From assembly GCA_036346405.1 (NCBI GenBank), contig CM070546.1:110056826-110120825 (forward strand): a DNA stretch of 64,000 bases, written 5' to 3'. The position numbers and the translations under genes are program-made. The DNA comes from Phyllostachys edulis. Its lineage: Eukaryota; Streptophyta; Magnoliopsida; Poales; Poaceae. Shown piece after piece: positions 1 to 9,971 of the stretch. The notes beneath the pieces are model-generated. The model was not told the DNA's origin. It worked only from the letters and a program-made list of their open reading frames with translations, and made no database searches. The number at the start of each line of letters is the position of its first letter. The stretch's first letter is position 1.

Positions 1-376
1 CTCCTTGCCAACATCAAGCACAAATACAAAAACAAGAATAGCACAAGATGTAACTTTCTTTCAACTTTATTGATTGGCGGGATGTGGTGTACAAAATCAG
101 GACCCCCCGCGGCGCCCCTCTCTATGTAGCGGGAGGAGAAGAGAGGTCATGAGCGAACAATAAACCATGAGGCTAAACTATTTGTATTATAACTTACGGG
201 CATAATTTAGGTAAACTGTCCCCATAATAGAGACTTTTGGAAACGGGCCGACATACAGCAATAAATACCCTTTACAATCATATGATAAGTCAACTTGATT
301 TTTCACAAGAATATTTTAACTAGTTACTTAGGACATGTACAATAGTACAAACAGCTAATGTCTACAGCAACTCTCC
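1..376. other. No recognisable feature
   Basis: Mixed AT-rich sequence with one GC-rich patch near 100-150. No coding frame, TIR or LTR end can be supported. It lies just downstream of the minus-strand gene fragment at 403-660 and may be its old 3' flank. Confidence 0.4.
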
Positions 377-402
377 ATGCCACCTATATACAACACTAAA
401 GA

Positions 403-660
403 TCACCTGTTGGCGGTTAACGTGTTGACGATGGCCTCCAGGACCCTGATTCGGCCATCCTTGACCTTGAGCTCCTCGTCCAGCACGCGCAGCTTCTCCT
501 CGTGTATCTCGTTCGTCATCGCGGCGGAGTCGAGCTCCGCCGCAGCCTGCTACTCGCGTCTCTCCGCGTGCCGCGTGGCGACCTTGGCCGCCTCCGTTTC
601 ACCGACCACCTCCTCGAGCTCCCGTTGGAGCGCGTCCGCGCTTCCTCGGCCAGTGGCGGA
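403..660 (-). pseudogene. C-terminal fragment of a coiled-coil protein, broken by a stop
   Basis: Read on the minus strand, one frame runs from about 660 down to a TGA at 403-405 and gives a strongly charged, heptad-like peptide rich in E, K, R and A. Examples are ALQRELEEVV near the upstream end and EEKLRVLDEELKVKDGRI near the C-terminus. An in-frame TAG (550-552) splits it into about 35 and 49 codons. The frame follows coding-like GC3 use (GAG, CTC, AAG, GTC), unlike the AT-rich flanks. Upstream it stops abruptly at about 655, where a dispersed-repeat-like sequence begins. The family is not identified. It could be the tail of a host gene or of a transposon-encoded protein. The stop and truncation make it a pseudogene or relic. 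Confidence 0.55.
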
Positions 661-935
661 ACTAGGAATTCCAAAGACCCGGGACGAATTTGTAGTATAA
701 AAAATACCGAGGCACAATATGATACAATAGTCAATATAACTAATGATATTGAATATGTTCAAATTGTCAAGATCTAACTAATACAACCAGACAAATTTTA
801 GTACCGGGCTACCAATAACTAGCACTTTTTGGAACCCTCGTAACTTTTGTTATGTTAAAATTTATCAAGTTACTTATCATTCAGTTCAAAAAATCATCTT
901 TAACATATATACTACCTCCTGTCTAAAAAGGATGT
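655..935. repeat. Dispersed-repeat fragment abutting the gene fragment
   Basis: The sequence starts with CAGTGGCGGAACTAGGAATT, which resembles a dispersed repeat I associate with grass genomes, and it cuts off the coiled-coil fragment. Near 914-935 a stretch (ACTACCTCCTGTCTAAAAAG) resembles the Stowaway MITE terminus CTCCCTCCGTCCCAAAAA. The second end was not found, so element boundaries are uncertain. Confidence 0.3.
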
Positions 936-2283
936 GTTCTATTTAATTACTAGCATAGTCTCTGGTGTGCAATTTGGATATAAATATTATCAAAATTTTG
1001 TAAAAATCATAGTGCTAAGGCAGTTCACAAAGAAAATACCTATGCCATTTACGTTTCGCAATCTTGATGTTTGCATCGATATCAATAGCCAAGTCACCTC
1101 TGCCTCTGCCTAGCGCCTGCCAGACTGCCTGCCTCGGACTCGGCGAGGGCCACGCGGTGCAGCCCCGTCTTGGCCAAGGGCTGTAGCCTCTCTCGTCGTG
1201 TGTGCCGTCCCTCACAAGATCATGCTTGACCCCATTCTGACCGGCCGTTGGCCTTCTTGTTGGCAGCTGGCTGCTGTGGCGCCCTTGCCCGATCCGCCCG
1301 GTCGGCGGTTGCACTCGGCCCCTACGCCGGTGACGCCGCAACCCGACAGGATTGGATTTGTGGAAGAAATCGAAGAGAGGAGGAATGGGGATTGGATTTG
1401 GGGAAGAAATCAGAAATAGCTAAATTAGATTTAGGGTTGTCAGTTTGTTGTCACCTGAGCTGGCTTGGGCTTTGGGTTTAATGGGCTGCCTACCTCGGAT
1501 GCCCACCACCAGGGGGTGCTCGCCCGGGAGACCCGGGGCAGCCGCCCCGGTTTGCCCAAGGGTCCACCCTGCCCTCAGCCGCTGGATGGTCGCGCGGTCC
1601 GACGCCGCGGCCTCGCCCCGCGCAAGCAGCTGCATGCTCCTGCAGCGACGCTTCCCGCGACCTGGGGCTCGTCGACGACAGGGCCGACATGATCGACTCC
1701 CAGCACGACGACGACATCTCGCGATTAAAGCTCCGCCTGCCGGTGTGTGTACGTAGGTACGTCCCGATTGATCCGCGCGCTGCCGACAATTCGGGATAAC
1801 GTCGATGAGCTACGTGATTATGTCGCTGCCAGACGTGATTATTGATCGAAGGGGGTTCTTCTTGCGGACGCCGACCGGTTTGATATCCGAACCGAAAGCG
1901 GAACGGTCGCTCCGTTCGGAAACAGGTGAAGATCCAACGGAGCAGATTCGCGCTGCACACGATTCTTTGTACATTGATCGTCAGGGCCAATATTCCTAGT
2001 TCAAGAGGGTAGGTCCATGCAACGTAAGGCGTGTTGGTCGACGGCCCACCGTACGGTAGCGAAGAGCGCGGCTACTGCACGTTAGATGTATCTTTGGGCG
2101 TGGGCGTGGGCTAGGCTCAAATTCATCCGATTCTACCCAGCCTGCTATGGTCTGGCCCTGGCAGAGAAACATCTGGCCAGGAGTGTAACTGTGACTTTCC
2201 TGTAGCCTGTCTGGTTCGATCCCTGCGTTGCTCCCTGTCCAGGCAGCATGTACCAGGCCCAACGTACAAAAACGGATGACTGG
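936..2283. other. Mixed intergenic DNA with GC-rich island, no supported gene
   Basis: The part at 1060-1760 is GC-rich (about 60-65 percent by eye) and carries overlapping open frames on both strands, but none shows a recognisable domain. One short plus-strand stretch (about 1650-1745) reads as a plausible charged peptide (DLGLVDDRADMIDSQHDDD) that may be a relic exon. The remainder is unremarkable. Confidence 0.3.
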
Positions 2284-2470
2284 ATCCTAATGGTGCAAAC
2301 GAAGCAGATAATTTTCGTCCGACCGACTGACGGACGAACTGAAAACCTGTGAAACGAATACAAAAGAGATAAATGGGTATCTAACACTATCCATGTCCGA
2401 CTACGACTCAGAGTAAAATACGGAATTGGATACGAGATGAGCGATATCTGCACGTGTGTCTGTATGTGAG
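2284..2470. repeat. hAT-like terminal repeat, copy A (partial)
   Basis: It shares a diagnostic set of words with the copies at 2638-2813, 3301-3465 and 31486-31700: a GTGCAAAC start, AAACGAATACAAAAGAGATA, and TACGAGATGAGCGATATCTG near the far side. It lacks the TAGGGGTGCAAAT end, so it is truncated. Mobile-element identity rests on the intact-looking ends of copies B and D. Confidence 0.4.
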
Positions 2471-2637
2471 GTTGTATGAGGGAAGCCTGTTGTGACCTCA
2501 CTTAGGAACAAGATGACAGATATGTGGATTGCTGTATCTGAGTAGGCAGTGGATACTGAGTGCTTTTTCTTCGACATCTCAACGATTAATCTTTCCATGT
2601 TCGCTCTGATTGCAGTTCTACTATTCAATGTCCTACA

Positions 2638-2813
2638 TATGGATGCAAAATAAGTGGATAATTTCCATCCGAATGATCGACCGAAGGCTCACAAAGCGAA
2701 TACCAGATGGAGAAATGGGGATCCGACATTATCCGTGTTCGACTCCGAGAAAAAAAGTGAATATTTTACAAAATGAGTGATATCCGTCTGTATCCGCTTT
2801 GATTGTACCCCTA
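2638..2813 (-). repeat. hAT-like terminal repeat, copy B (inverted)
   Basis: The right end read on the minus strand is TAGGGGTACAATCAAAGCGG, followed by a GGATAC-AGACGGATATC block. This matches the left end of the copy at 31486, TAGGGGTGCAAATGGAGCGG. Ends of the form TAGGGGTG are typical of plant hAT elements. No 8-bp target duplication could be assigned. It lies 170 bp from copy A, which suggests a decayed element or two insertions. Confidence 0.45.
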
Positions 2814-3300
2814 CTGGATCCATCACCTGTGTTTTCCATCCATTGTCTTGCGTTTTATACCCCAGTTTTCAGATATATGCTTTTAATCAAATAACTCTCT
2901 AGACTTATCTTGTTAGATAAAAATTATCAAATTTTCAGATTACTTTCACATGCGGTAGTACTGCTGCGCAAAGTGGCAAGATATTCAGGCCTCCAACCAA
3001 AAACCTTGCTCCAGACTTTGAAGCCCAGACGTCCACGGCTGAACGTGACCCGGCCGGCTCCTCCAAACCCCGCCTGGGCCGCGCAATCGGCCGATCGCTG
3101 TGCTCCAACCCCAACCCCAACCCGTCCCGCATCTGTGCGGAAGGAAACTTGTCGTCCGCCGTTATAATCTACCCGCCTTGGATGGACCACAGCATGACCC
3201 ATACGGCCATATGCTCAGCGCAGGGTTGGGGTTTGCCCAGCCCGCCTCGGCTCCACTGTAGCTAGGACGGCGCACCAAAATGCGCGCCGCACACTGTGCC
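2814..3300. other. Intergenic, GC-rich 2990-3290, no supported gene
   Basis: Short open frames on both strands are GC-driven and carry no recognisable motif. No mobile-element ends are visible. Confidence 0.3.
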
Positions 3301-3465
3301 TAGGAGTGAAAACGGATTGAATATAGACAAATAATGACTCTGCTATATTTATATTTTTTTTCTCGGATGCGGATACGAATATCCCAGATACGAATTATGT
3401 CGAATACGAATACGGAGCGAATACGGATCGGTCACAGATATTTTTCGGAATATGATAACCCCTTA
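3301..3465 (+). repeat. hAT-like terminal repeat, copy C (degraded)
   Basis: It begins CTAGGAGTGAAAACGGAT and continues through GGATGCGGATACGAAT, TACGAATTATGTCGAATACG and GAGCGAATACGGATCGG, the same order of words as copy D at 31486-31700. It is diverged and has no visible partner end. Confidence 0.4.
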
Positions 3466-3654
3466 AATTGTACGCCAGAGATTAACGGAAACATATAACT
3501 AGTTTATTTGATCAAAACATTCATAAATTGTTCACCTTTTTAGTAACCACATATAAAGAAACGCCTGCGTGTCCATTCTTTTCCCTGTCACCTCTCTCAT
3601 TAGTAAAAACATCTTCTAGCCTTTTTACTCCTTAGCCATCCTCATTTATCCCAG

Positions 3655-3790
3655 CTCGGCCGGCCAGAGGGAGAGAAGAGAGGGGCCGGAGTGAGTAGAG
3701 AGATGAAGGGAGAGCTATGGAGGTAGAAGGAAGAAAGAAAGAGACAGAGGAAGAGGAAGAGGAAGAGGAAGAGAAGAAATGGGCTAGAGG
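3655..3790. repeat. Purine-rich low-complexity tract
   Basis: A GGAAGA/GAGGAA microsatellite on the plus strand. The flank resumes at 5772 with similar purine-rich DNA. The two halves therefore look like one A/G-rich tract, probably part of the minus-strand LTR ending at 6202, that was split by the solo LTR between them. Confidence 0.5.
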
Positions 3791-5771
3791 TATAACATCC
3801 CAAAATCCATAATTTAGGAATACATAATAGAAGTGCATTGGGAAAAACATTTTGATCATTTTGCATATGAAAATCTACCCATGATTAAAATTTGAACTTT
3901 TGTTTAAAAGCGAATGCTGAAATACAAACATCCCTTGGCCTCTCCAACCGCCACCATCCCCTCCTCGGTGCCACCCTGGCCGCAATGCCACCTCCCTTGG
4001 CCTCCTCCCCTCCCTGGCAACCCGTTTTGCTGGTCCCCACCGCCTCTCCGACCACCGCTCACCACCGGCTAGCCTGCCTTCGTGCGCCCCTTTGGCTCCC
4101 CTATTTTTCCCTCCTGTTCTGAGCCCTCTGTCCCTCTTTCTCTCTCTTTGGCATGTGGGCCCACTTCGATCATATCGAACCTACATTTTATGCAAATTAT
4201 ATTCTTGTAAATTAGCAAAGTGCATGGTTAATTCACTATGCAAATGTATGTTAAATCTTTAAGAGGTAGTTACATACCTACTTGGTAATTAAATATTAAT
4301 GTGCCATCCTTGACACTTGAATCACCCGATCCTTGTCACCCTAGATAATTAAGTGGTAACTTTACTAGCTATAAGTCGTACTTAAGCGCCATGCTAGTCT
4401 TGCTTAAGTATCAGGGCATTACTTGCCCTAATCATCATCTTTTAATAATGGAAATGGTTTTGGGCAGTCATTGTGGGTAAATGACCGGAATGTTTGAGAT
4501 AATGTAATTTGCTCCCCAAAACCCTAATAAATTGCTATTACCACATCTGGGCGGATGGTATGATGGTGGGTGCTGATGTTGCACGAGAGTGGTTCGAATG
4601 TGGTATGAACTGCCCAGATGACTTTAAGGACTTAATCCTATGATGATCTCCCAACATAAAATAGTACAACTACAAGTCTATAATGGTGTCGACCTGGCTA
4701 AATAATTTGTGTCCATCAGTACGAGTTATACCATTGGAGGACCCGCTACATCGTAAGCCTTCATGGTTACAAGTTGGGGTGTATGACTTACAGGTCTATG
4801 TGAGCGTAAGTTGTATAGCGCAAGAGGGGGTCTGGGTAAGTGTTGACGGGTTTGTGTGAGCATAACCCTTCTCAGGTTAAACCTTAGCGGGTGTAACTAA
4901 TACTGAGGGATGCCTGATAAAGGCCTTGTGGTGATCCCCCTTGATTCACATGTTTAAGGAAACATGTGTACATATCAAGACGATTATCTCTTGTAGGTAA
5001 AGTGTACAGTCTCTACATAGTATAAATTGTTCGAACAGCCATGCCTACGGTCAAAGGCGGGCATGGGAACTTACTAGAGTTAGTTCTATTTCAAAAACCT
5101 TTGTGGGTGGGATAAAAAACTTGCCGGGCTCACCTAGCTGTGAAATTGGATTTTCCTAGGTGGTCGTACCCAGTAATGTTAATAGGTGGAGGTAGCCCCA
5201 GTCAAAATTAATCATAAGGTGGAGGTAACCTTCGTTGTTATTAATATTGCACAATTATTCTCTTTAATAAAATATGATTTGGTTAAAATGCTAAGTGTGA
5301 GAATTTTCTAATTTTGGTATTTGAAAAGGTTGTTTTTTGCAAATAAAAGAACCCAAGCCATCCTGGTTAAGCCTTGCATGTATTATTATTGTATTCTATG
5401 TGTTGGTTCGCGAGCACGGTTGTTTGTGCTCACTCTTGCCCTCCCCAAAACCCACAGAAGTTGTGAACCAAGGACACTGTGCGTATTTCAAGGATCCATA
5501 TGTTGATGGCCAAGAGCTAGGTTGCGAACCCCAGTTGGATGCCTGTGGGTGTGTCCTGAGAGTCCCACCTATATGAAGTCTTTCATTTCCGCTATTGCTT
5601 TTTATTGATTTCGGCCTGATCGGCCCATGAGTAAGTCCACTATTATATTTACGCTTCCGCATGATATATTTTTTATGTTCAGTAATGTAACTGTGATCAC
5701 TACCTACTAATCCAAGGAATAGTATGATGGAATCACAGAGAATTCTGGAATGATAAAATCCGGGACTGACA
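3791..5771 (+). mobile_element. Solo LTR, long-LTR gypsy superfamily
   Basis: It starts TATAACATCCCAAAATCC, a mutated TGTAACATCCC, and ends TCCGGGACTGACA. The flanks are AGAGG on the left (3786-3790) and AGAAG on the right (5772-5776), a 5-bp target duplication with one mismatch. Its inner order matches the long LTRs at 19574-23041 and 24955-29153: a dry-run of short phrases around 4560-5230 (heterogeneous AT text, the GCGCAAGAGGGG block near 4816, the CGAACAGCCATGCC block near 5033) and a terminal CTAATCCAAGGAATAGT resembling CTGATCCAGGGAATAGT. No internal coding region or second LTR accompanies it, so it is a solo LTR, well diverged and therefore old. Confidence 0.7.
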
Positions 5772-5776
5772 AGAAG

Positions 5777-6202
5777 GCGGCTGGCGTGGGAAAAGGAAAA
5801 GGAGCAGGCCGGGCTGGCGAGGAAAAAGAAAAGAGAAAAGGGAGAAAAAGAAAAGTAGGCTGACGGGAAAGAAAAGGGAAATGGACCGAAAGAAAAAGAA
5901 ATCAGCCCAATAGAAAAAACTGGAAAAGAGGATTTCTAAATTTAGGAAATTGAATTAAATAAAACCAAGCCCAAATAAATATCAATTAAACTCCAACAAT
6001 TTCTAGAAAATTCAAGAAAATACTATGGAACTCATGGAACCCAAATAAAATAACTTTTAAATTGATTGAAGTATAGATTACTCTCGTTAAATTTTTTTTA
6101 ATTTTTGAAAATTTAAATTAAGCTTTTACTGAACCAAGAACATTTAAATGGTTATTTTTATTTTTAAATGCTTCAAATAAACTCCAAAACTTGGATGTTA
6201 CA
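5777..6202 (-). mobile_element. LTR terminal fragment, minus strand
   Basis: The right edge, read on the minus strand, is TGTAACATCCAAGTTTTGG, the start sequence of the same long-LTR gypsy superfamily. AT-rich text with repeated 'aaattcaagaaaat' words resembles the matching LTR zone at about 51400-51700. The solo LTR at 3791-5771 seems to have landed inside this older LTR. Its other end was not located. Confidence 0.5.
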
Positions 6203-6293
6203 AGTTAGTACCGGATTTTATTTTGTCAATAAAATGGAACTGTCGATTACAAGCTAATCCCTCTCTCAGTCACAAAACTTCATCGGTGGTCCA

Positions 6294-6542
6294 ATGGGTA
6301 TGCTTCAGTTGTTTCTGTACTGCATTTACAGGAAAAGCGATGAAGCAACTGAAAAGTTTCATGACATCGATCAGGAAAATGGTCTGAAAGTAGTAACCAT
6401 ATGCATCAGACGATCACTGGAAAGAAGCCAGAGGCTCAGAAAGATTGATGTGTGTTTGGAATTCAATTCAATTGGATCTTTCCCCCTTTCTGTTGTCCTA
6501 GCAAGCCAAGTTGCCTTCAGAAATGTTAACAGGGTCCTGTGA
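6294..6542 (+). pseudogene. Unidentified 82-codon frame, faint SWEET-like start
   Basis: An open frame of 82 codons starts at ATG 6294, but the similarity begins upstream of that ATG. The codons around it read GGPMGMLQLFLYCIYRKSD, which resembles the end of the seventh membrane helix of SWEET sugar transporters (pattern PNxxGxxxGxxQLxLYxxYR), followed by a charged cytosolic-type tail. No upstream SWEET exons are visible within 300 bp. I therefore regard this as a possible last-exon relic rather than a gene. Upstream is the LTR end at 6202. The remaining residues (LKVVTICIRRSLERSQ) match nothing I recognise. Confidence 0.25.
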
Positions 6543-6544
6543 TT

Positions 6545-7165
6545 GATGGCTCACGGGTCACAATTTTCAGACAGAACCTATCGATTCTATTATCTACACT
6601 CTTCAAATCTATGTCCCTATTACATTTTGGTACATGATCATACCTAGTCAAACAAGCTTAGATTTATGCAAATTAAGCTACAAATGCATATATGACCTAG
6701 CCTCCGTCTTTCTCAAATACACTTCTCCCTAAAACAACGCCTCTCCCTTGCCACCAGAGCTGTCCAGAAAGCTCGCTGGAAAAGATAGGCTAGTGGCTTG
6801 GTGGTGGGAGTGAGGGTGTTCTTTCCCACCCACCTCGATCGACACAATATGCCTTATTTAATCAGAGTACACTATACACATGCGTGTGTGTGTGTTTAAT
6901 AGTACAGAGGTCAGGAGTTATGCTTCCATTATCTAAAAAATATATCGCTTGAGCCAAAAATTCATCAGAGGCTTGATTTCAACACGTTGGCACCCCTACC
7001 CCTCCTATCAGTCATAGTCGCACCCCATCGTCTTGCCAGCATGACCCACCAGCGAGCCACTATCACCACTTTAAGCTGTTGGATGTTAATCTTGTTACTG
7101 TGTCATGTTGCATTGCACCTAGAATAGTCCTTGCATGGTTTAGTGGACCGTGATGGATTAGTGGG
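6545..7165. other. Intergenic, no supported gene
   Basis: AT-rich to mixed sequence with a short (GT)n run near 6881-6895. No TIR, LTR end or domain-bearing frame is visible. Confidence 0.35.
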
Positions 7166-7167
7166 TT

Positions 7168-7533
7168 GTTAGCACGTTGCGGCATATGTGCTCGATCGTG
7201 CATGGCTGTAAAGTAGTGCACGTAGGAGCATTGATTAGTTCGTTACTCAAGTTTGTTAGCTTGTGTGGTGAGTAGTAGTTACATGCACACTTAGTTGAGC
7301 GCTTCTCAAGGAGGCGTGGCGTGAGTAGCAGATGAGATGTGCTGACCGCACCGCAAGTGTCTATATAATCTTGTATTTGGTTCAGAAGAGAATAAGAGAG
7401 ACGAGAAAAGGACGTTGGTCGTGCGGGCTTCGTCGCTAAAACTAGTGTTTCCTCTTCTTTGCTCCTTTCGTGTGTAAAACGCAAGAGAGGAAACTATGTT
7501 TTCTCCTGGAAATCAGAGATTGATTTCCAACAT
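7168..7533 (+). mobile_element. Possible short copia-type LTR
   Basis: The stretch starts TGTTAGCACG and ends TTTCCAACA. It carries a TATA-like box (CTATATAATC at about 7360) followed by GGTTCAGAAGAGAATAAGAGAGACGAG, the kind of leader common in small plant copia LTRs. No target duplication, primer-binding site or second copy was found, so this is tentative. The minus-strand open frame across it shows no domain. Confidence 0.3.
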
Positions 7534-7649
7534 TTCCAACAGAAGCATTGTCGGCGTCGAGGCAAGTGCTGATGTAGCCCCGGCACCACCGCCGCACTCG
7601 TATAAATCTACGTGAACGTATATACCTCTTGCCACCATGAGCCGCCACC

Positions 7650-7870
7650 TCCCCCAGGCAACATTGCCACTGCTGAGCCGTTGCCTCTCTCCCCCAATCG
7701 AATCTGCCGCCTCCCCCTGGCGACATTGCCACTGCTGTCCCGTTGCCTCTCCTCCCCCAATCGGATCTGCTGCCTCCCCCTGGCGGCGACATTGCCACTG
7801 CTGTCCCGTTGCCTCTCCTCCCCCAATCGAATCTGCCGCCTCCCCCTGGCGGCCACATTGTCTTCTTCGC
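7650..7870. repeat. Tandem repeat, 61-66 bp unit, about three copies
   Basis: ACATTGCCACTGCTG recurs at 7662, 7723 and 7789 and in altered form at 7855, giving units of 61, 66 and 66 bp. Each unit holds a CCCCCAATCG and a CCTCCCCCTGG block. Open frames on both strands span it and translate the repeat as G/R- or P-rich peptides, with no sign of selection for protein. It may be a minisatellite or the repetitive leader of a transposon. Confidence 0.75.
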
Positions 7871-7969
7871 TTGTCGCTGCACATCGTCGTCCTCATGACC
7901 CACCACCGGGCCCATGACTGGAGGGCTCCCAACCGTCTCGCTGCACCGCTTGACTGATTGCTATATCTG

Positions 7970-8150
7970 TTGGCAAAACTCTTTGCCGGCAGATAGCTTG
8001 TCCGTGAATGGATATTTTTTCGACAGATGGCACTGTTGGTAATAGTCCAACCTGTATGGTTTGGTGCCTAGTAAACCCTAGAAACCTAACTGGAACACGT
8101 ATGTTGAGGTATGATGAAAAGCTGAAATTTTGACCGGAAGGCAAGCAATA
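7970..8150. repeat. Possible CACTA subterminal region
   Basis: Words such as TGTTGGCAAAACTCTTTGCC, GGCAGATAGC and GACAGATGGCACTGTTGG form imperfect inverted repeats of the type seen near CACTA ends. They lie directly upstream of the transposase pseudogene. The CACTA terminus itself was not found. Confidence 0.3.
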
Positions 8151-8167
8151 GTTAGTCCGATAAAAGT

Positions 8168-8343
8168 TTTATAGCATTGTTAGGTCTCTTAGCGGACATC
8201 CTTTCGGAGAAAAACGTGTTACCCAGCACCATCTATCAAGCCAAGAAGGTTCTTTGTCCATTGGGAATGGAAGTAGAAAGAATACATGCATGTCCGAACG
8301 ATTGTATTCTCTTCCGCAAAGAGTATGTAGACAAACATGTATG
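8168..8343 (+). pseudogene. CACTA transposase (TNP2) pseudogene, segment 1
   Basis: The frame reads GLLADILSEKNVLPSTIY, then QAKKVLCPLGMEVERIHACP and NDCILFRKEYVDKHV. This is the N-terminal part of plant En/Spm TNP2 transposases with its Cys-rich start (ACPNDC). In an intact protein the next residues are a CPxC pair. Here the reading is cut in the HVC codon region by the solo LTR at 8344, and it resumes after that LTR with CPLCKAF. Removing the LTR and one GTATG copy restores the zinc-like C-C...C-x2-C pattern in frame. The protein would cut and join transposon ends in the nucleus. This copy has lost that role. Start not determinable. Confidence 0.8.
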
Positions 8344-9124
8344 TGTTGAAAATATGCCCTAGAGGTAATCATGGAGATAATTATATTTCATTATGTTCAT
8401 AATATTGGATAATATATTATCCTGTTGCTCGAATGAATCATTGGTTATGAAGATTAACAAGTATGGGACTTGTTGGTAAAACTCTTAGCTTATATGATGT
8501 CGTTCTAAATGAATCCCTGGTCGGATGTCAATGGTCGGAACACTAGTGACTCTATTGACCAGCACGTATATTGATTGATGATCATGTTTCACCGGTCATG
8601 CATATAGGGATATCGAATTAATAATGTGAACACATGTTAGAGAACATGGGGTTGGATTGACCCACCTTGAGACACTATTGAGATTGTTATGATTCTATGT
8701 GTCGTTAGTTAGTCTCAAGCAATGATGATGTATAATCCTTAGACCTGAGATCAACAAAGTTTCCTACATGTGTAATAGCACTCTTAGGGGTTGCCAATTA
8801 CTACTTGTAACTGGATAGTTATAAAGGTAGCTTTCGGGTATGCTATGAAACATATAGAGGAATACGACTGGTCGATATGGGATTTGCCCCTCCTAACATA
8901 ACAGGATAGATGTCTCTGAGCCCCTCGTTATGGTCGGATAAAGAAAGTGTATGGCCATGCCACTAGTGATTGAAGTGTTCAACCATGTGAAGTTATCCGA
9001 CACTAGATTGAGAAAGTATTGAACAGTCCATGGATGACACAACATCTCACCTGGAGTTCAACCTGACATCGTGAGGCAAAGGGAGAATACACGAGTAGGT
9101 CACTTAGTTCGATCGGTTATGGAT

Positions 9125-9277
9125 GGTCGTATGGAGATCTGAGCTGGTCGTAGATCGGTCGAACATAATCCAGAGTGGTGAAACACAGTCGTGAGGAGTT
9201 CTGGTAGTCGTGACCAAATCTGAAGCTGGTCGTATAGAGATAGGACCTGGTCGTAAGTGATGGGGACCTGGTCGTAG
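9125..9277 (+). repeat. GGTCGTA motif array inside the solo LTR
   Basis: GGTCGTA occurs exactly at about 9125, 9146, 9228, 9249 and 9271, with related AGTCGTGA words between them. It lies about 220-370 bp upstream of the LTR TATA box, a position where LTR enhancers occur. A regulatory role is inference only. Confidence 0.6.
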
Positions 9278-9489
9278 ATCATATTGCACTAAGGTTCGTC
9301 CGATATAATTTGTGTGTATTCAGGAATCATTATGTCCTGCTAGGAACCGCTAACGACTCGTGATCGGAAAGGGTTTTCGAGTCACAACCGATTACGCATG
9401 AACCTACAGGGCCACACACTTAACGGGTTGGAACAAACCAGTACGAATACGATTCGTCAAACATGTTCGGATAGGATCCATCATGAGCA

Positions 9490-9500
9490 CTATATAAGGA
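9490..9500 (+). promoter_or_regulatory. TATA box of the RIRE1-like LTR
   Basis: ACTATATAAGG stands about 470 bp from the LTR end, consistent with the U3/R border of a 1.6-kb copia LTR. Transcription is not shown. Confidence 0.5.
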
Positions 9501-9971
9501 GATGCATGAGGCTGTTGGGAGAGGGTGAACATAACAAACGAGACACACGAAAGTCGTGAGTTGAGTTGTTCCACCGAAACCCTAACCGCCATCTTCCTGA
9601 GAGCTCTGCCGTGCAACTTGGTGCTAGCACACTGGCGCATGGTTGTTCCTTCTCTAGACGTGTGGATACTGTAGAGGTGCTACTGCGGTTGCTGTTGCGC
9701 TTGAGGACGATCCGCGATCTTCATAAGGAACTACAGAGGTTGCTGGAGGAGACGATCGACCACGACCATCGCACCGACGTTCTCGACGCTGGATGATCGA
9801 CTATGACCACTACATCGACGCGCCATACGTGGGACCAGGCTACTCCAACCCTTCTTCCGCTTCTCTACACGTCTGGTGGTAACAATCTATGATCATCTAC
9901 TTACTTGGCTTCTTGGTTTGTATGGTAGAAATTTTGATTTATTGCTATCGTAGCCTACCCGTGATCCAACA

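Larger units (their letters stand above)
8344..9971 (+). mobile_element. Solo LTR of a BARE/RIRE1-like copia element
   Basis: 1628 bp, starting TGTTGAAAATATGCCCTAGA and ending GTGATCCAACA. The start closely matches the known BARE-1/Angela/RIRE1 LTR opening TGTTGGAAATATGCCCTAGA. It is flanked on both sides by GTATG (8339-8343 and 9972-9976), a perfect 5-bp target duplication. There is no internal domain, PBS or second LTR, so it is a solo LTR left by recombination between LTRs. A TATA box (ACTATATAAGG, about 9490-9500) lies where the LTR promoter should be. It contains an array of GGTCGTA motifs at 9125-9277. Confidence 0.92.

Noticed and set aside
1015..1990. Several 70-166 codon frames
   Set aside because: Overlapping on both strands in GC-rich DNA, with R/P/G composition and no domain.
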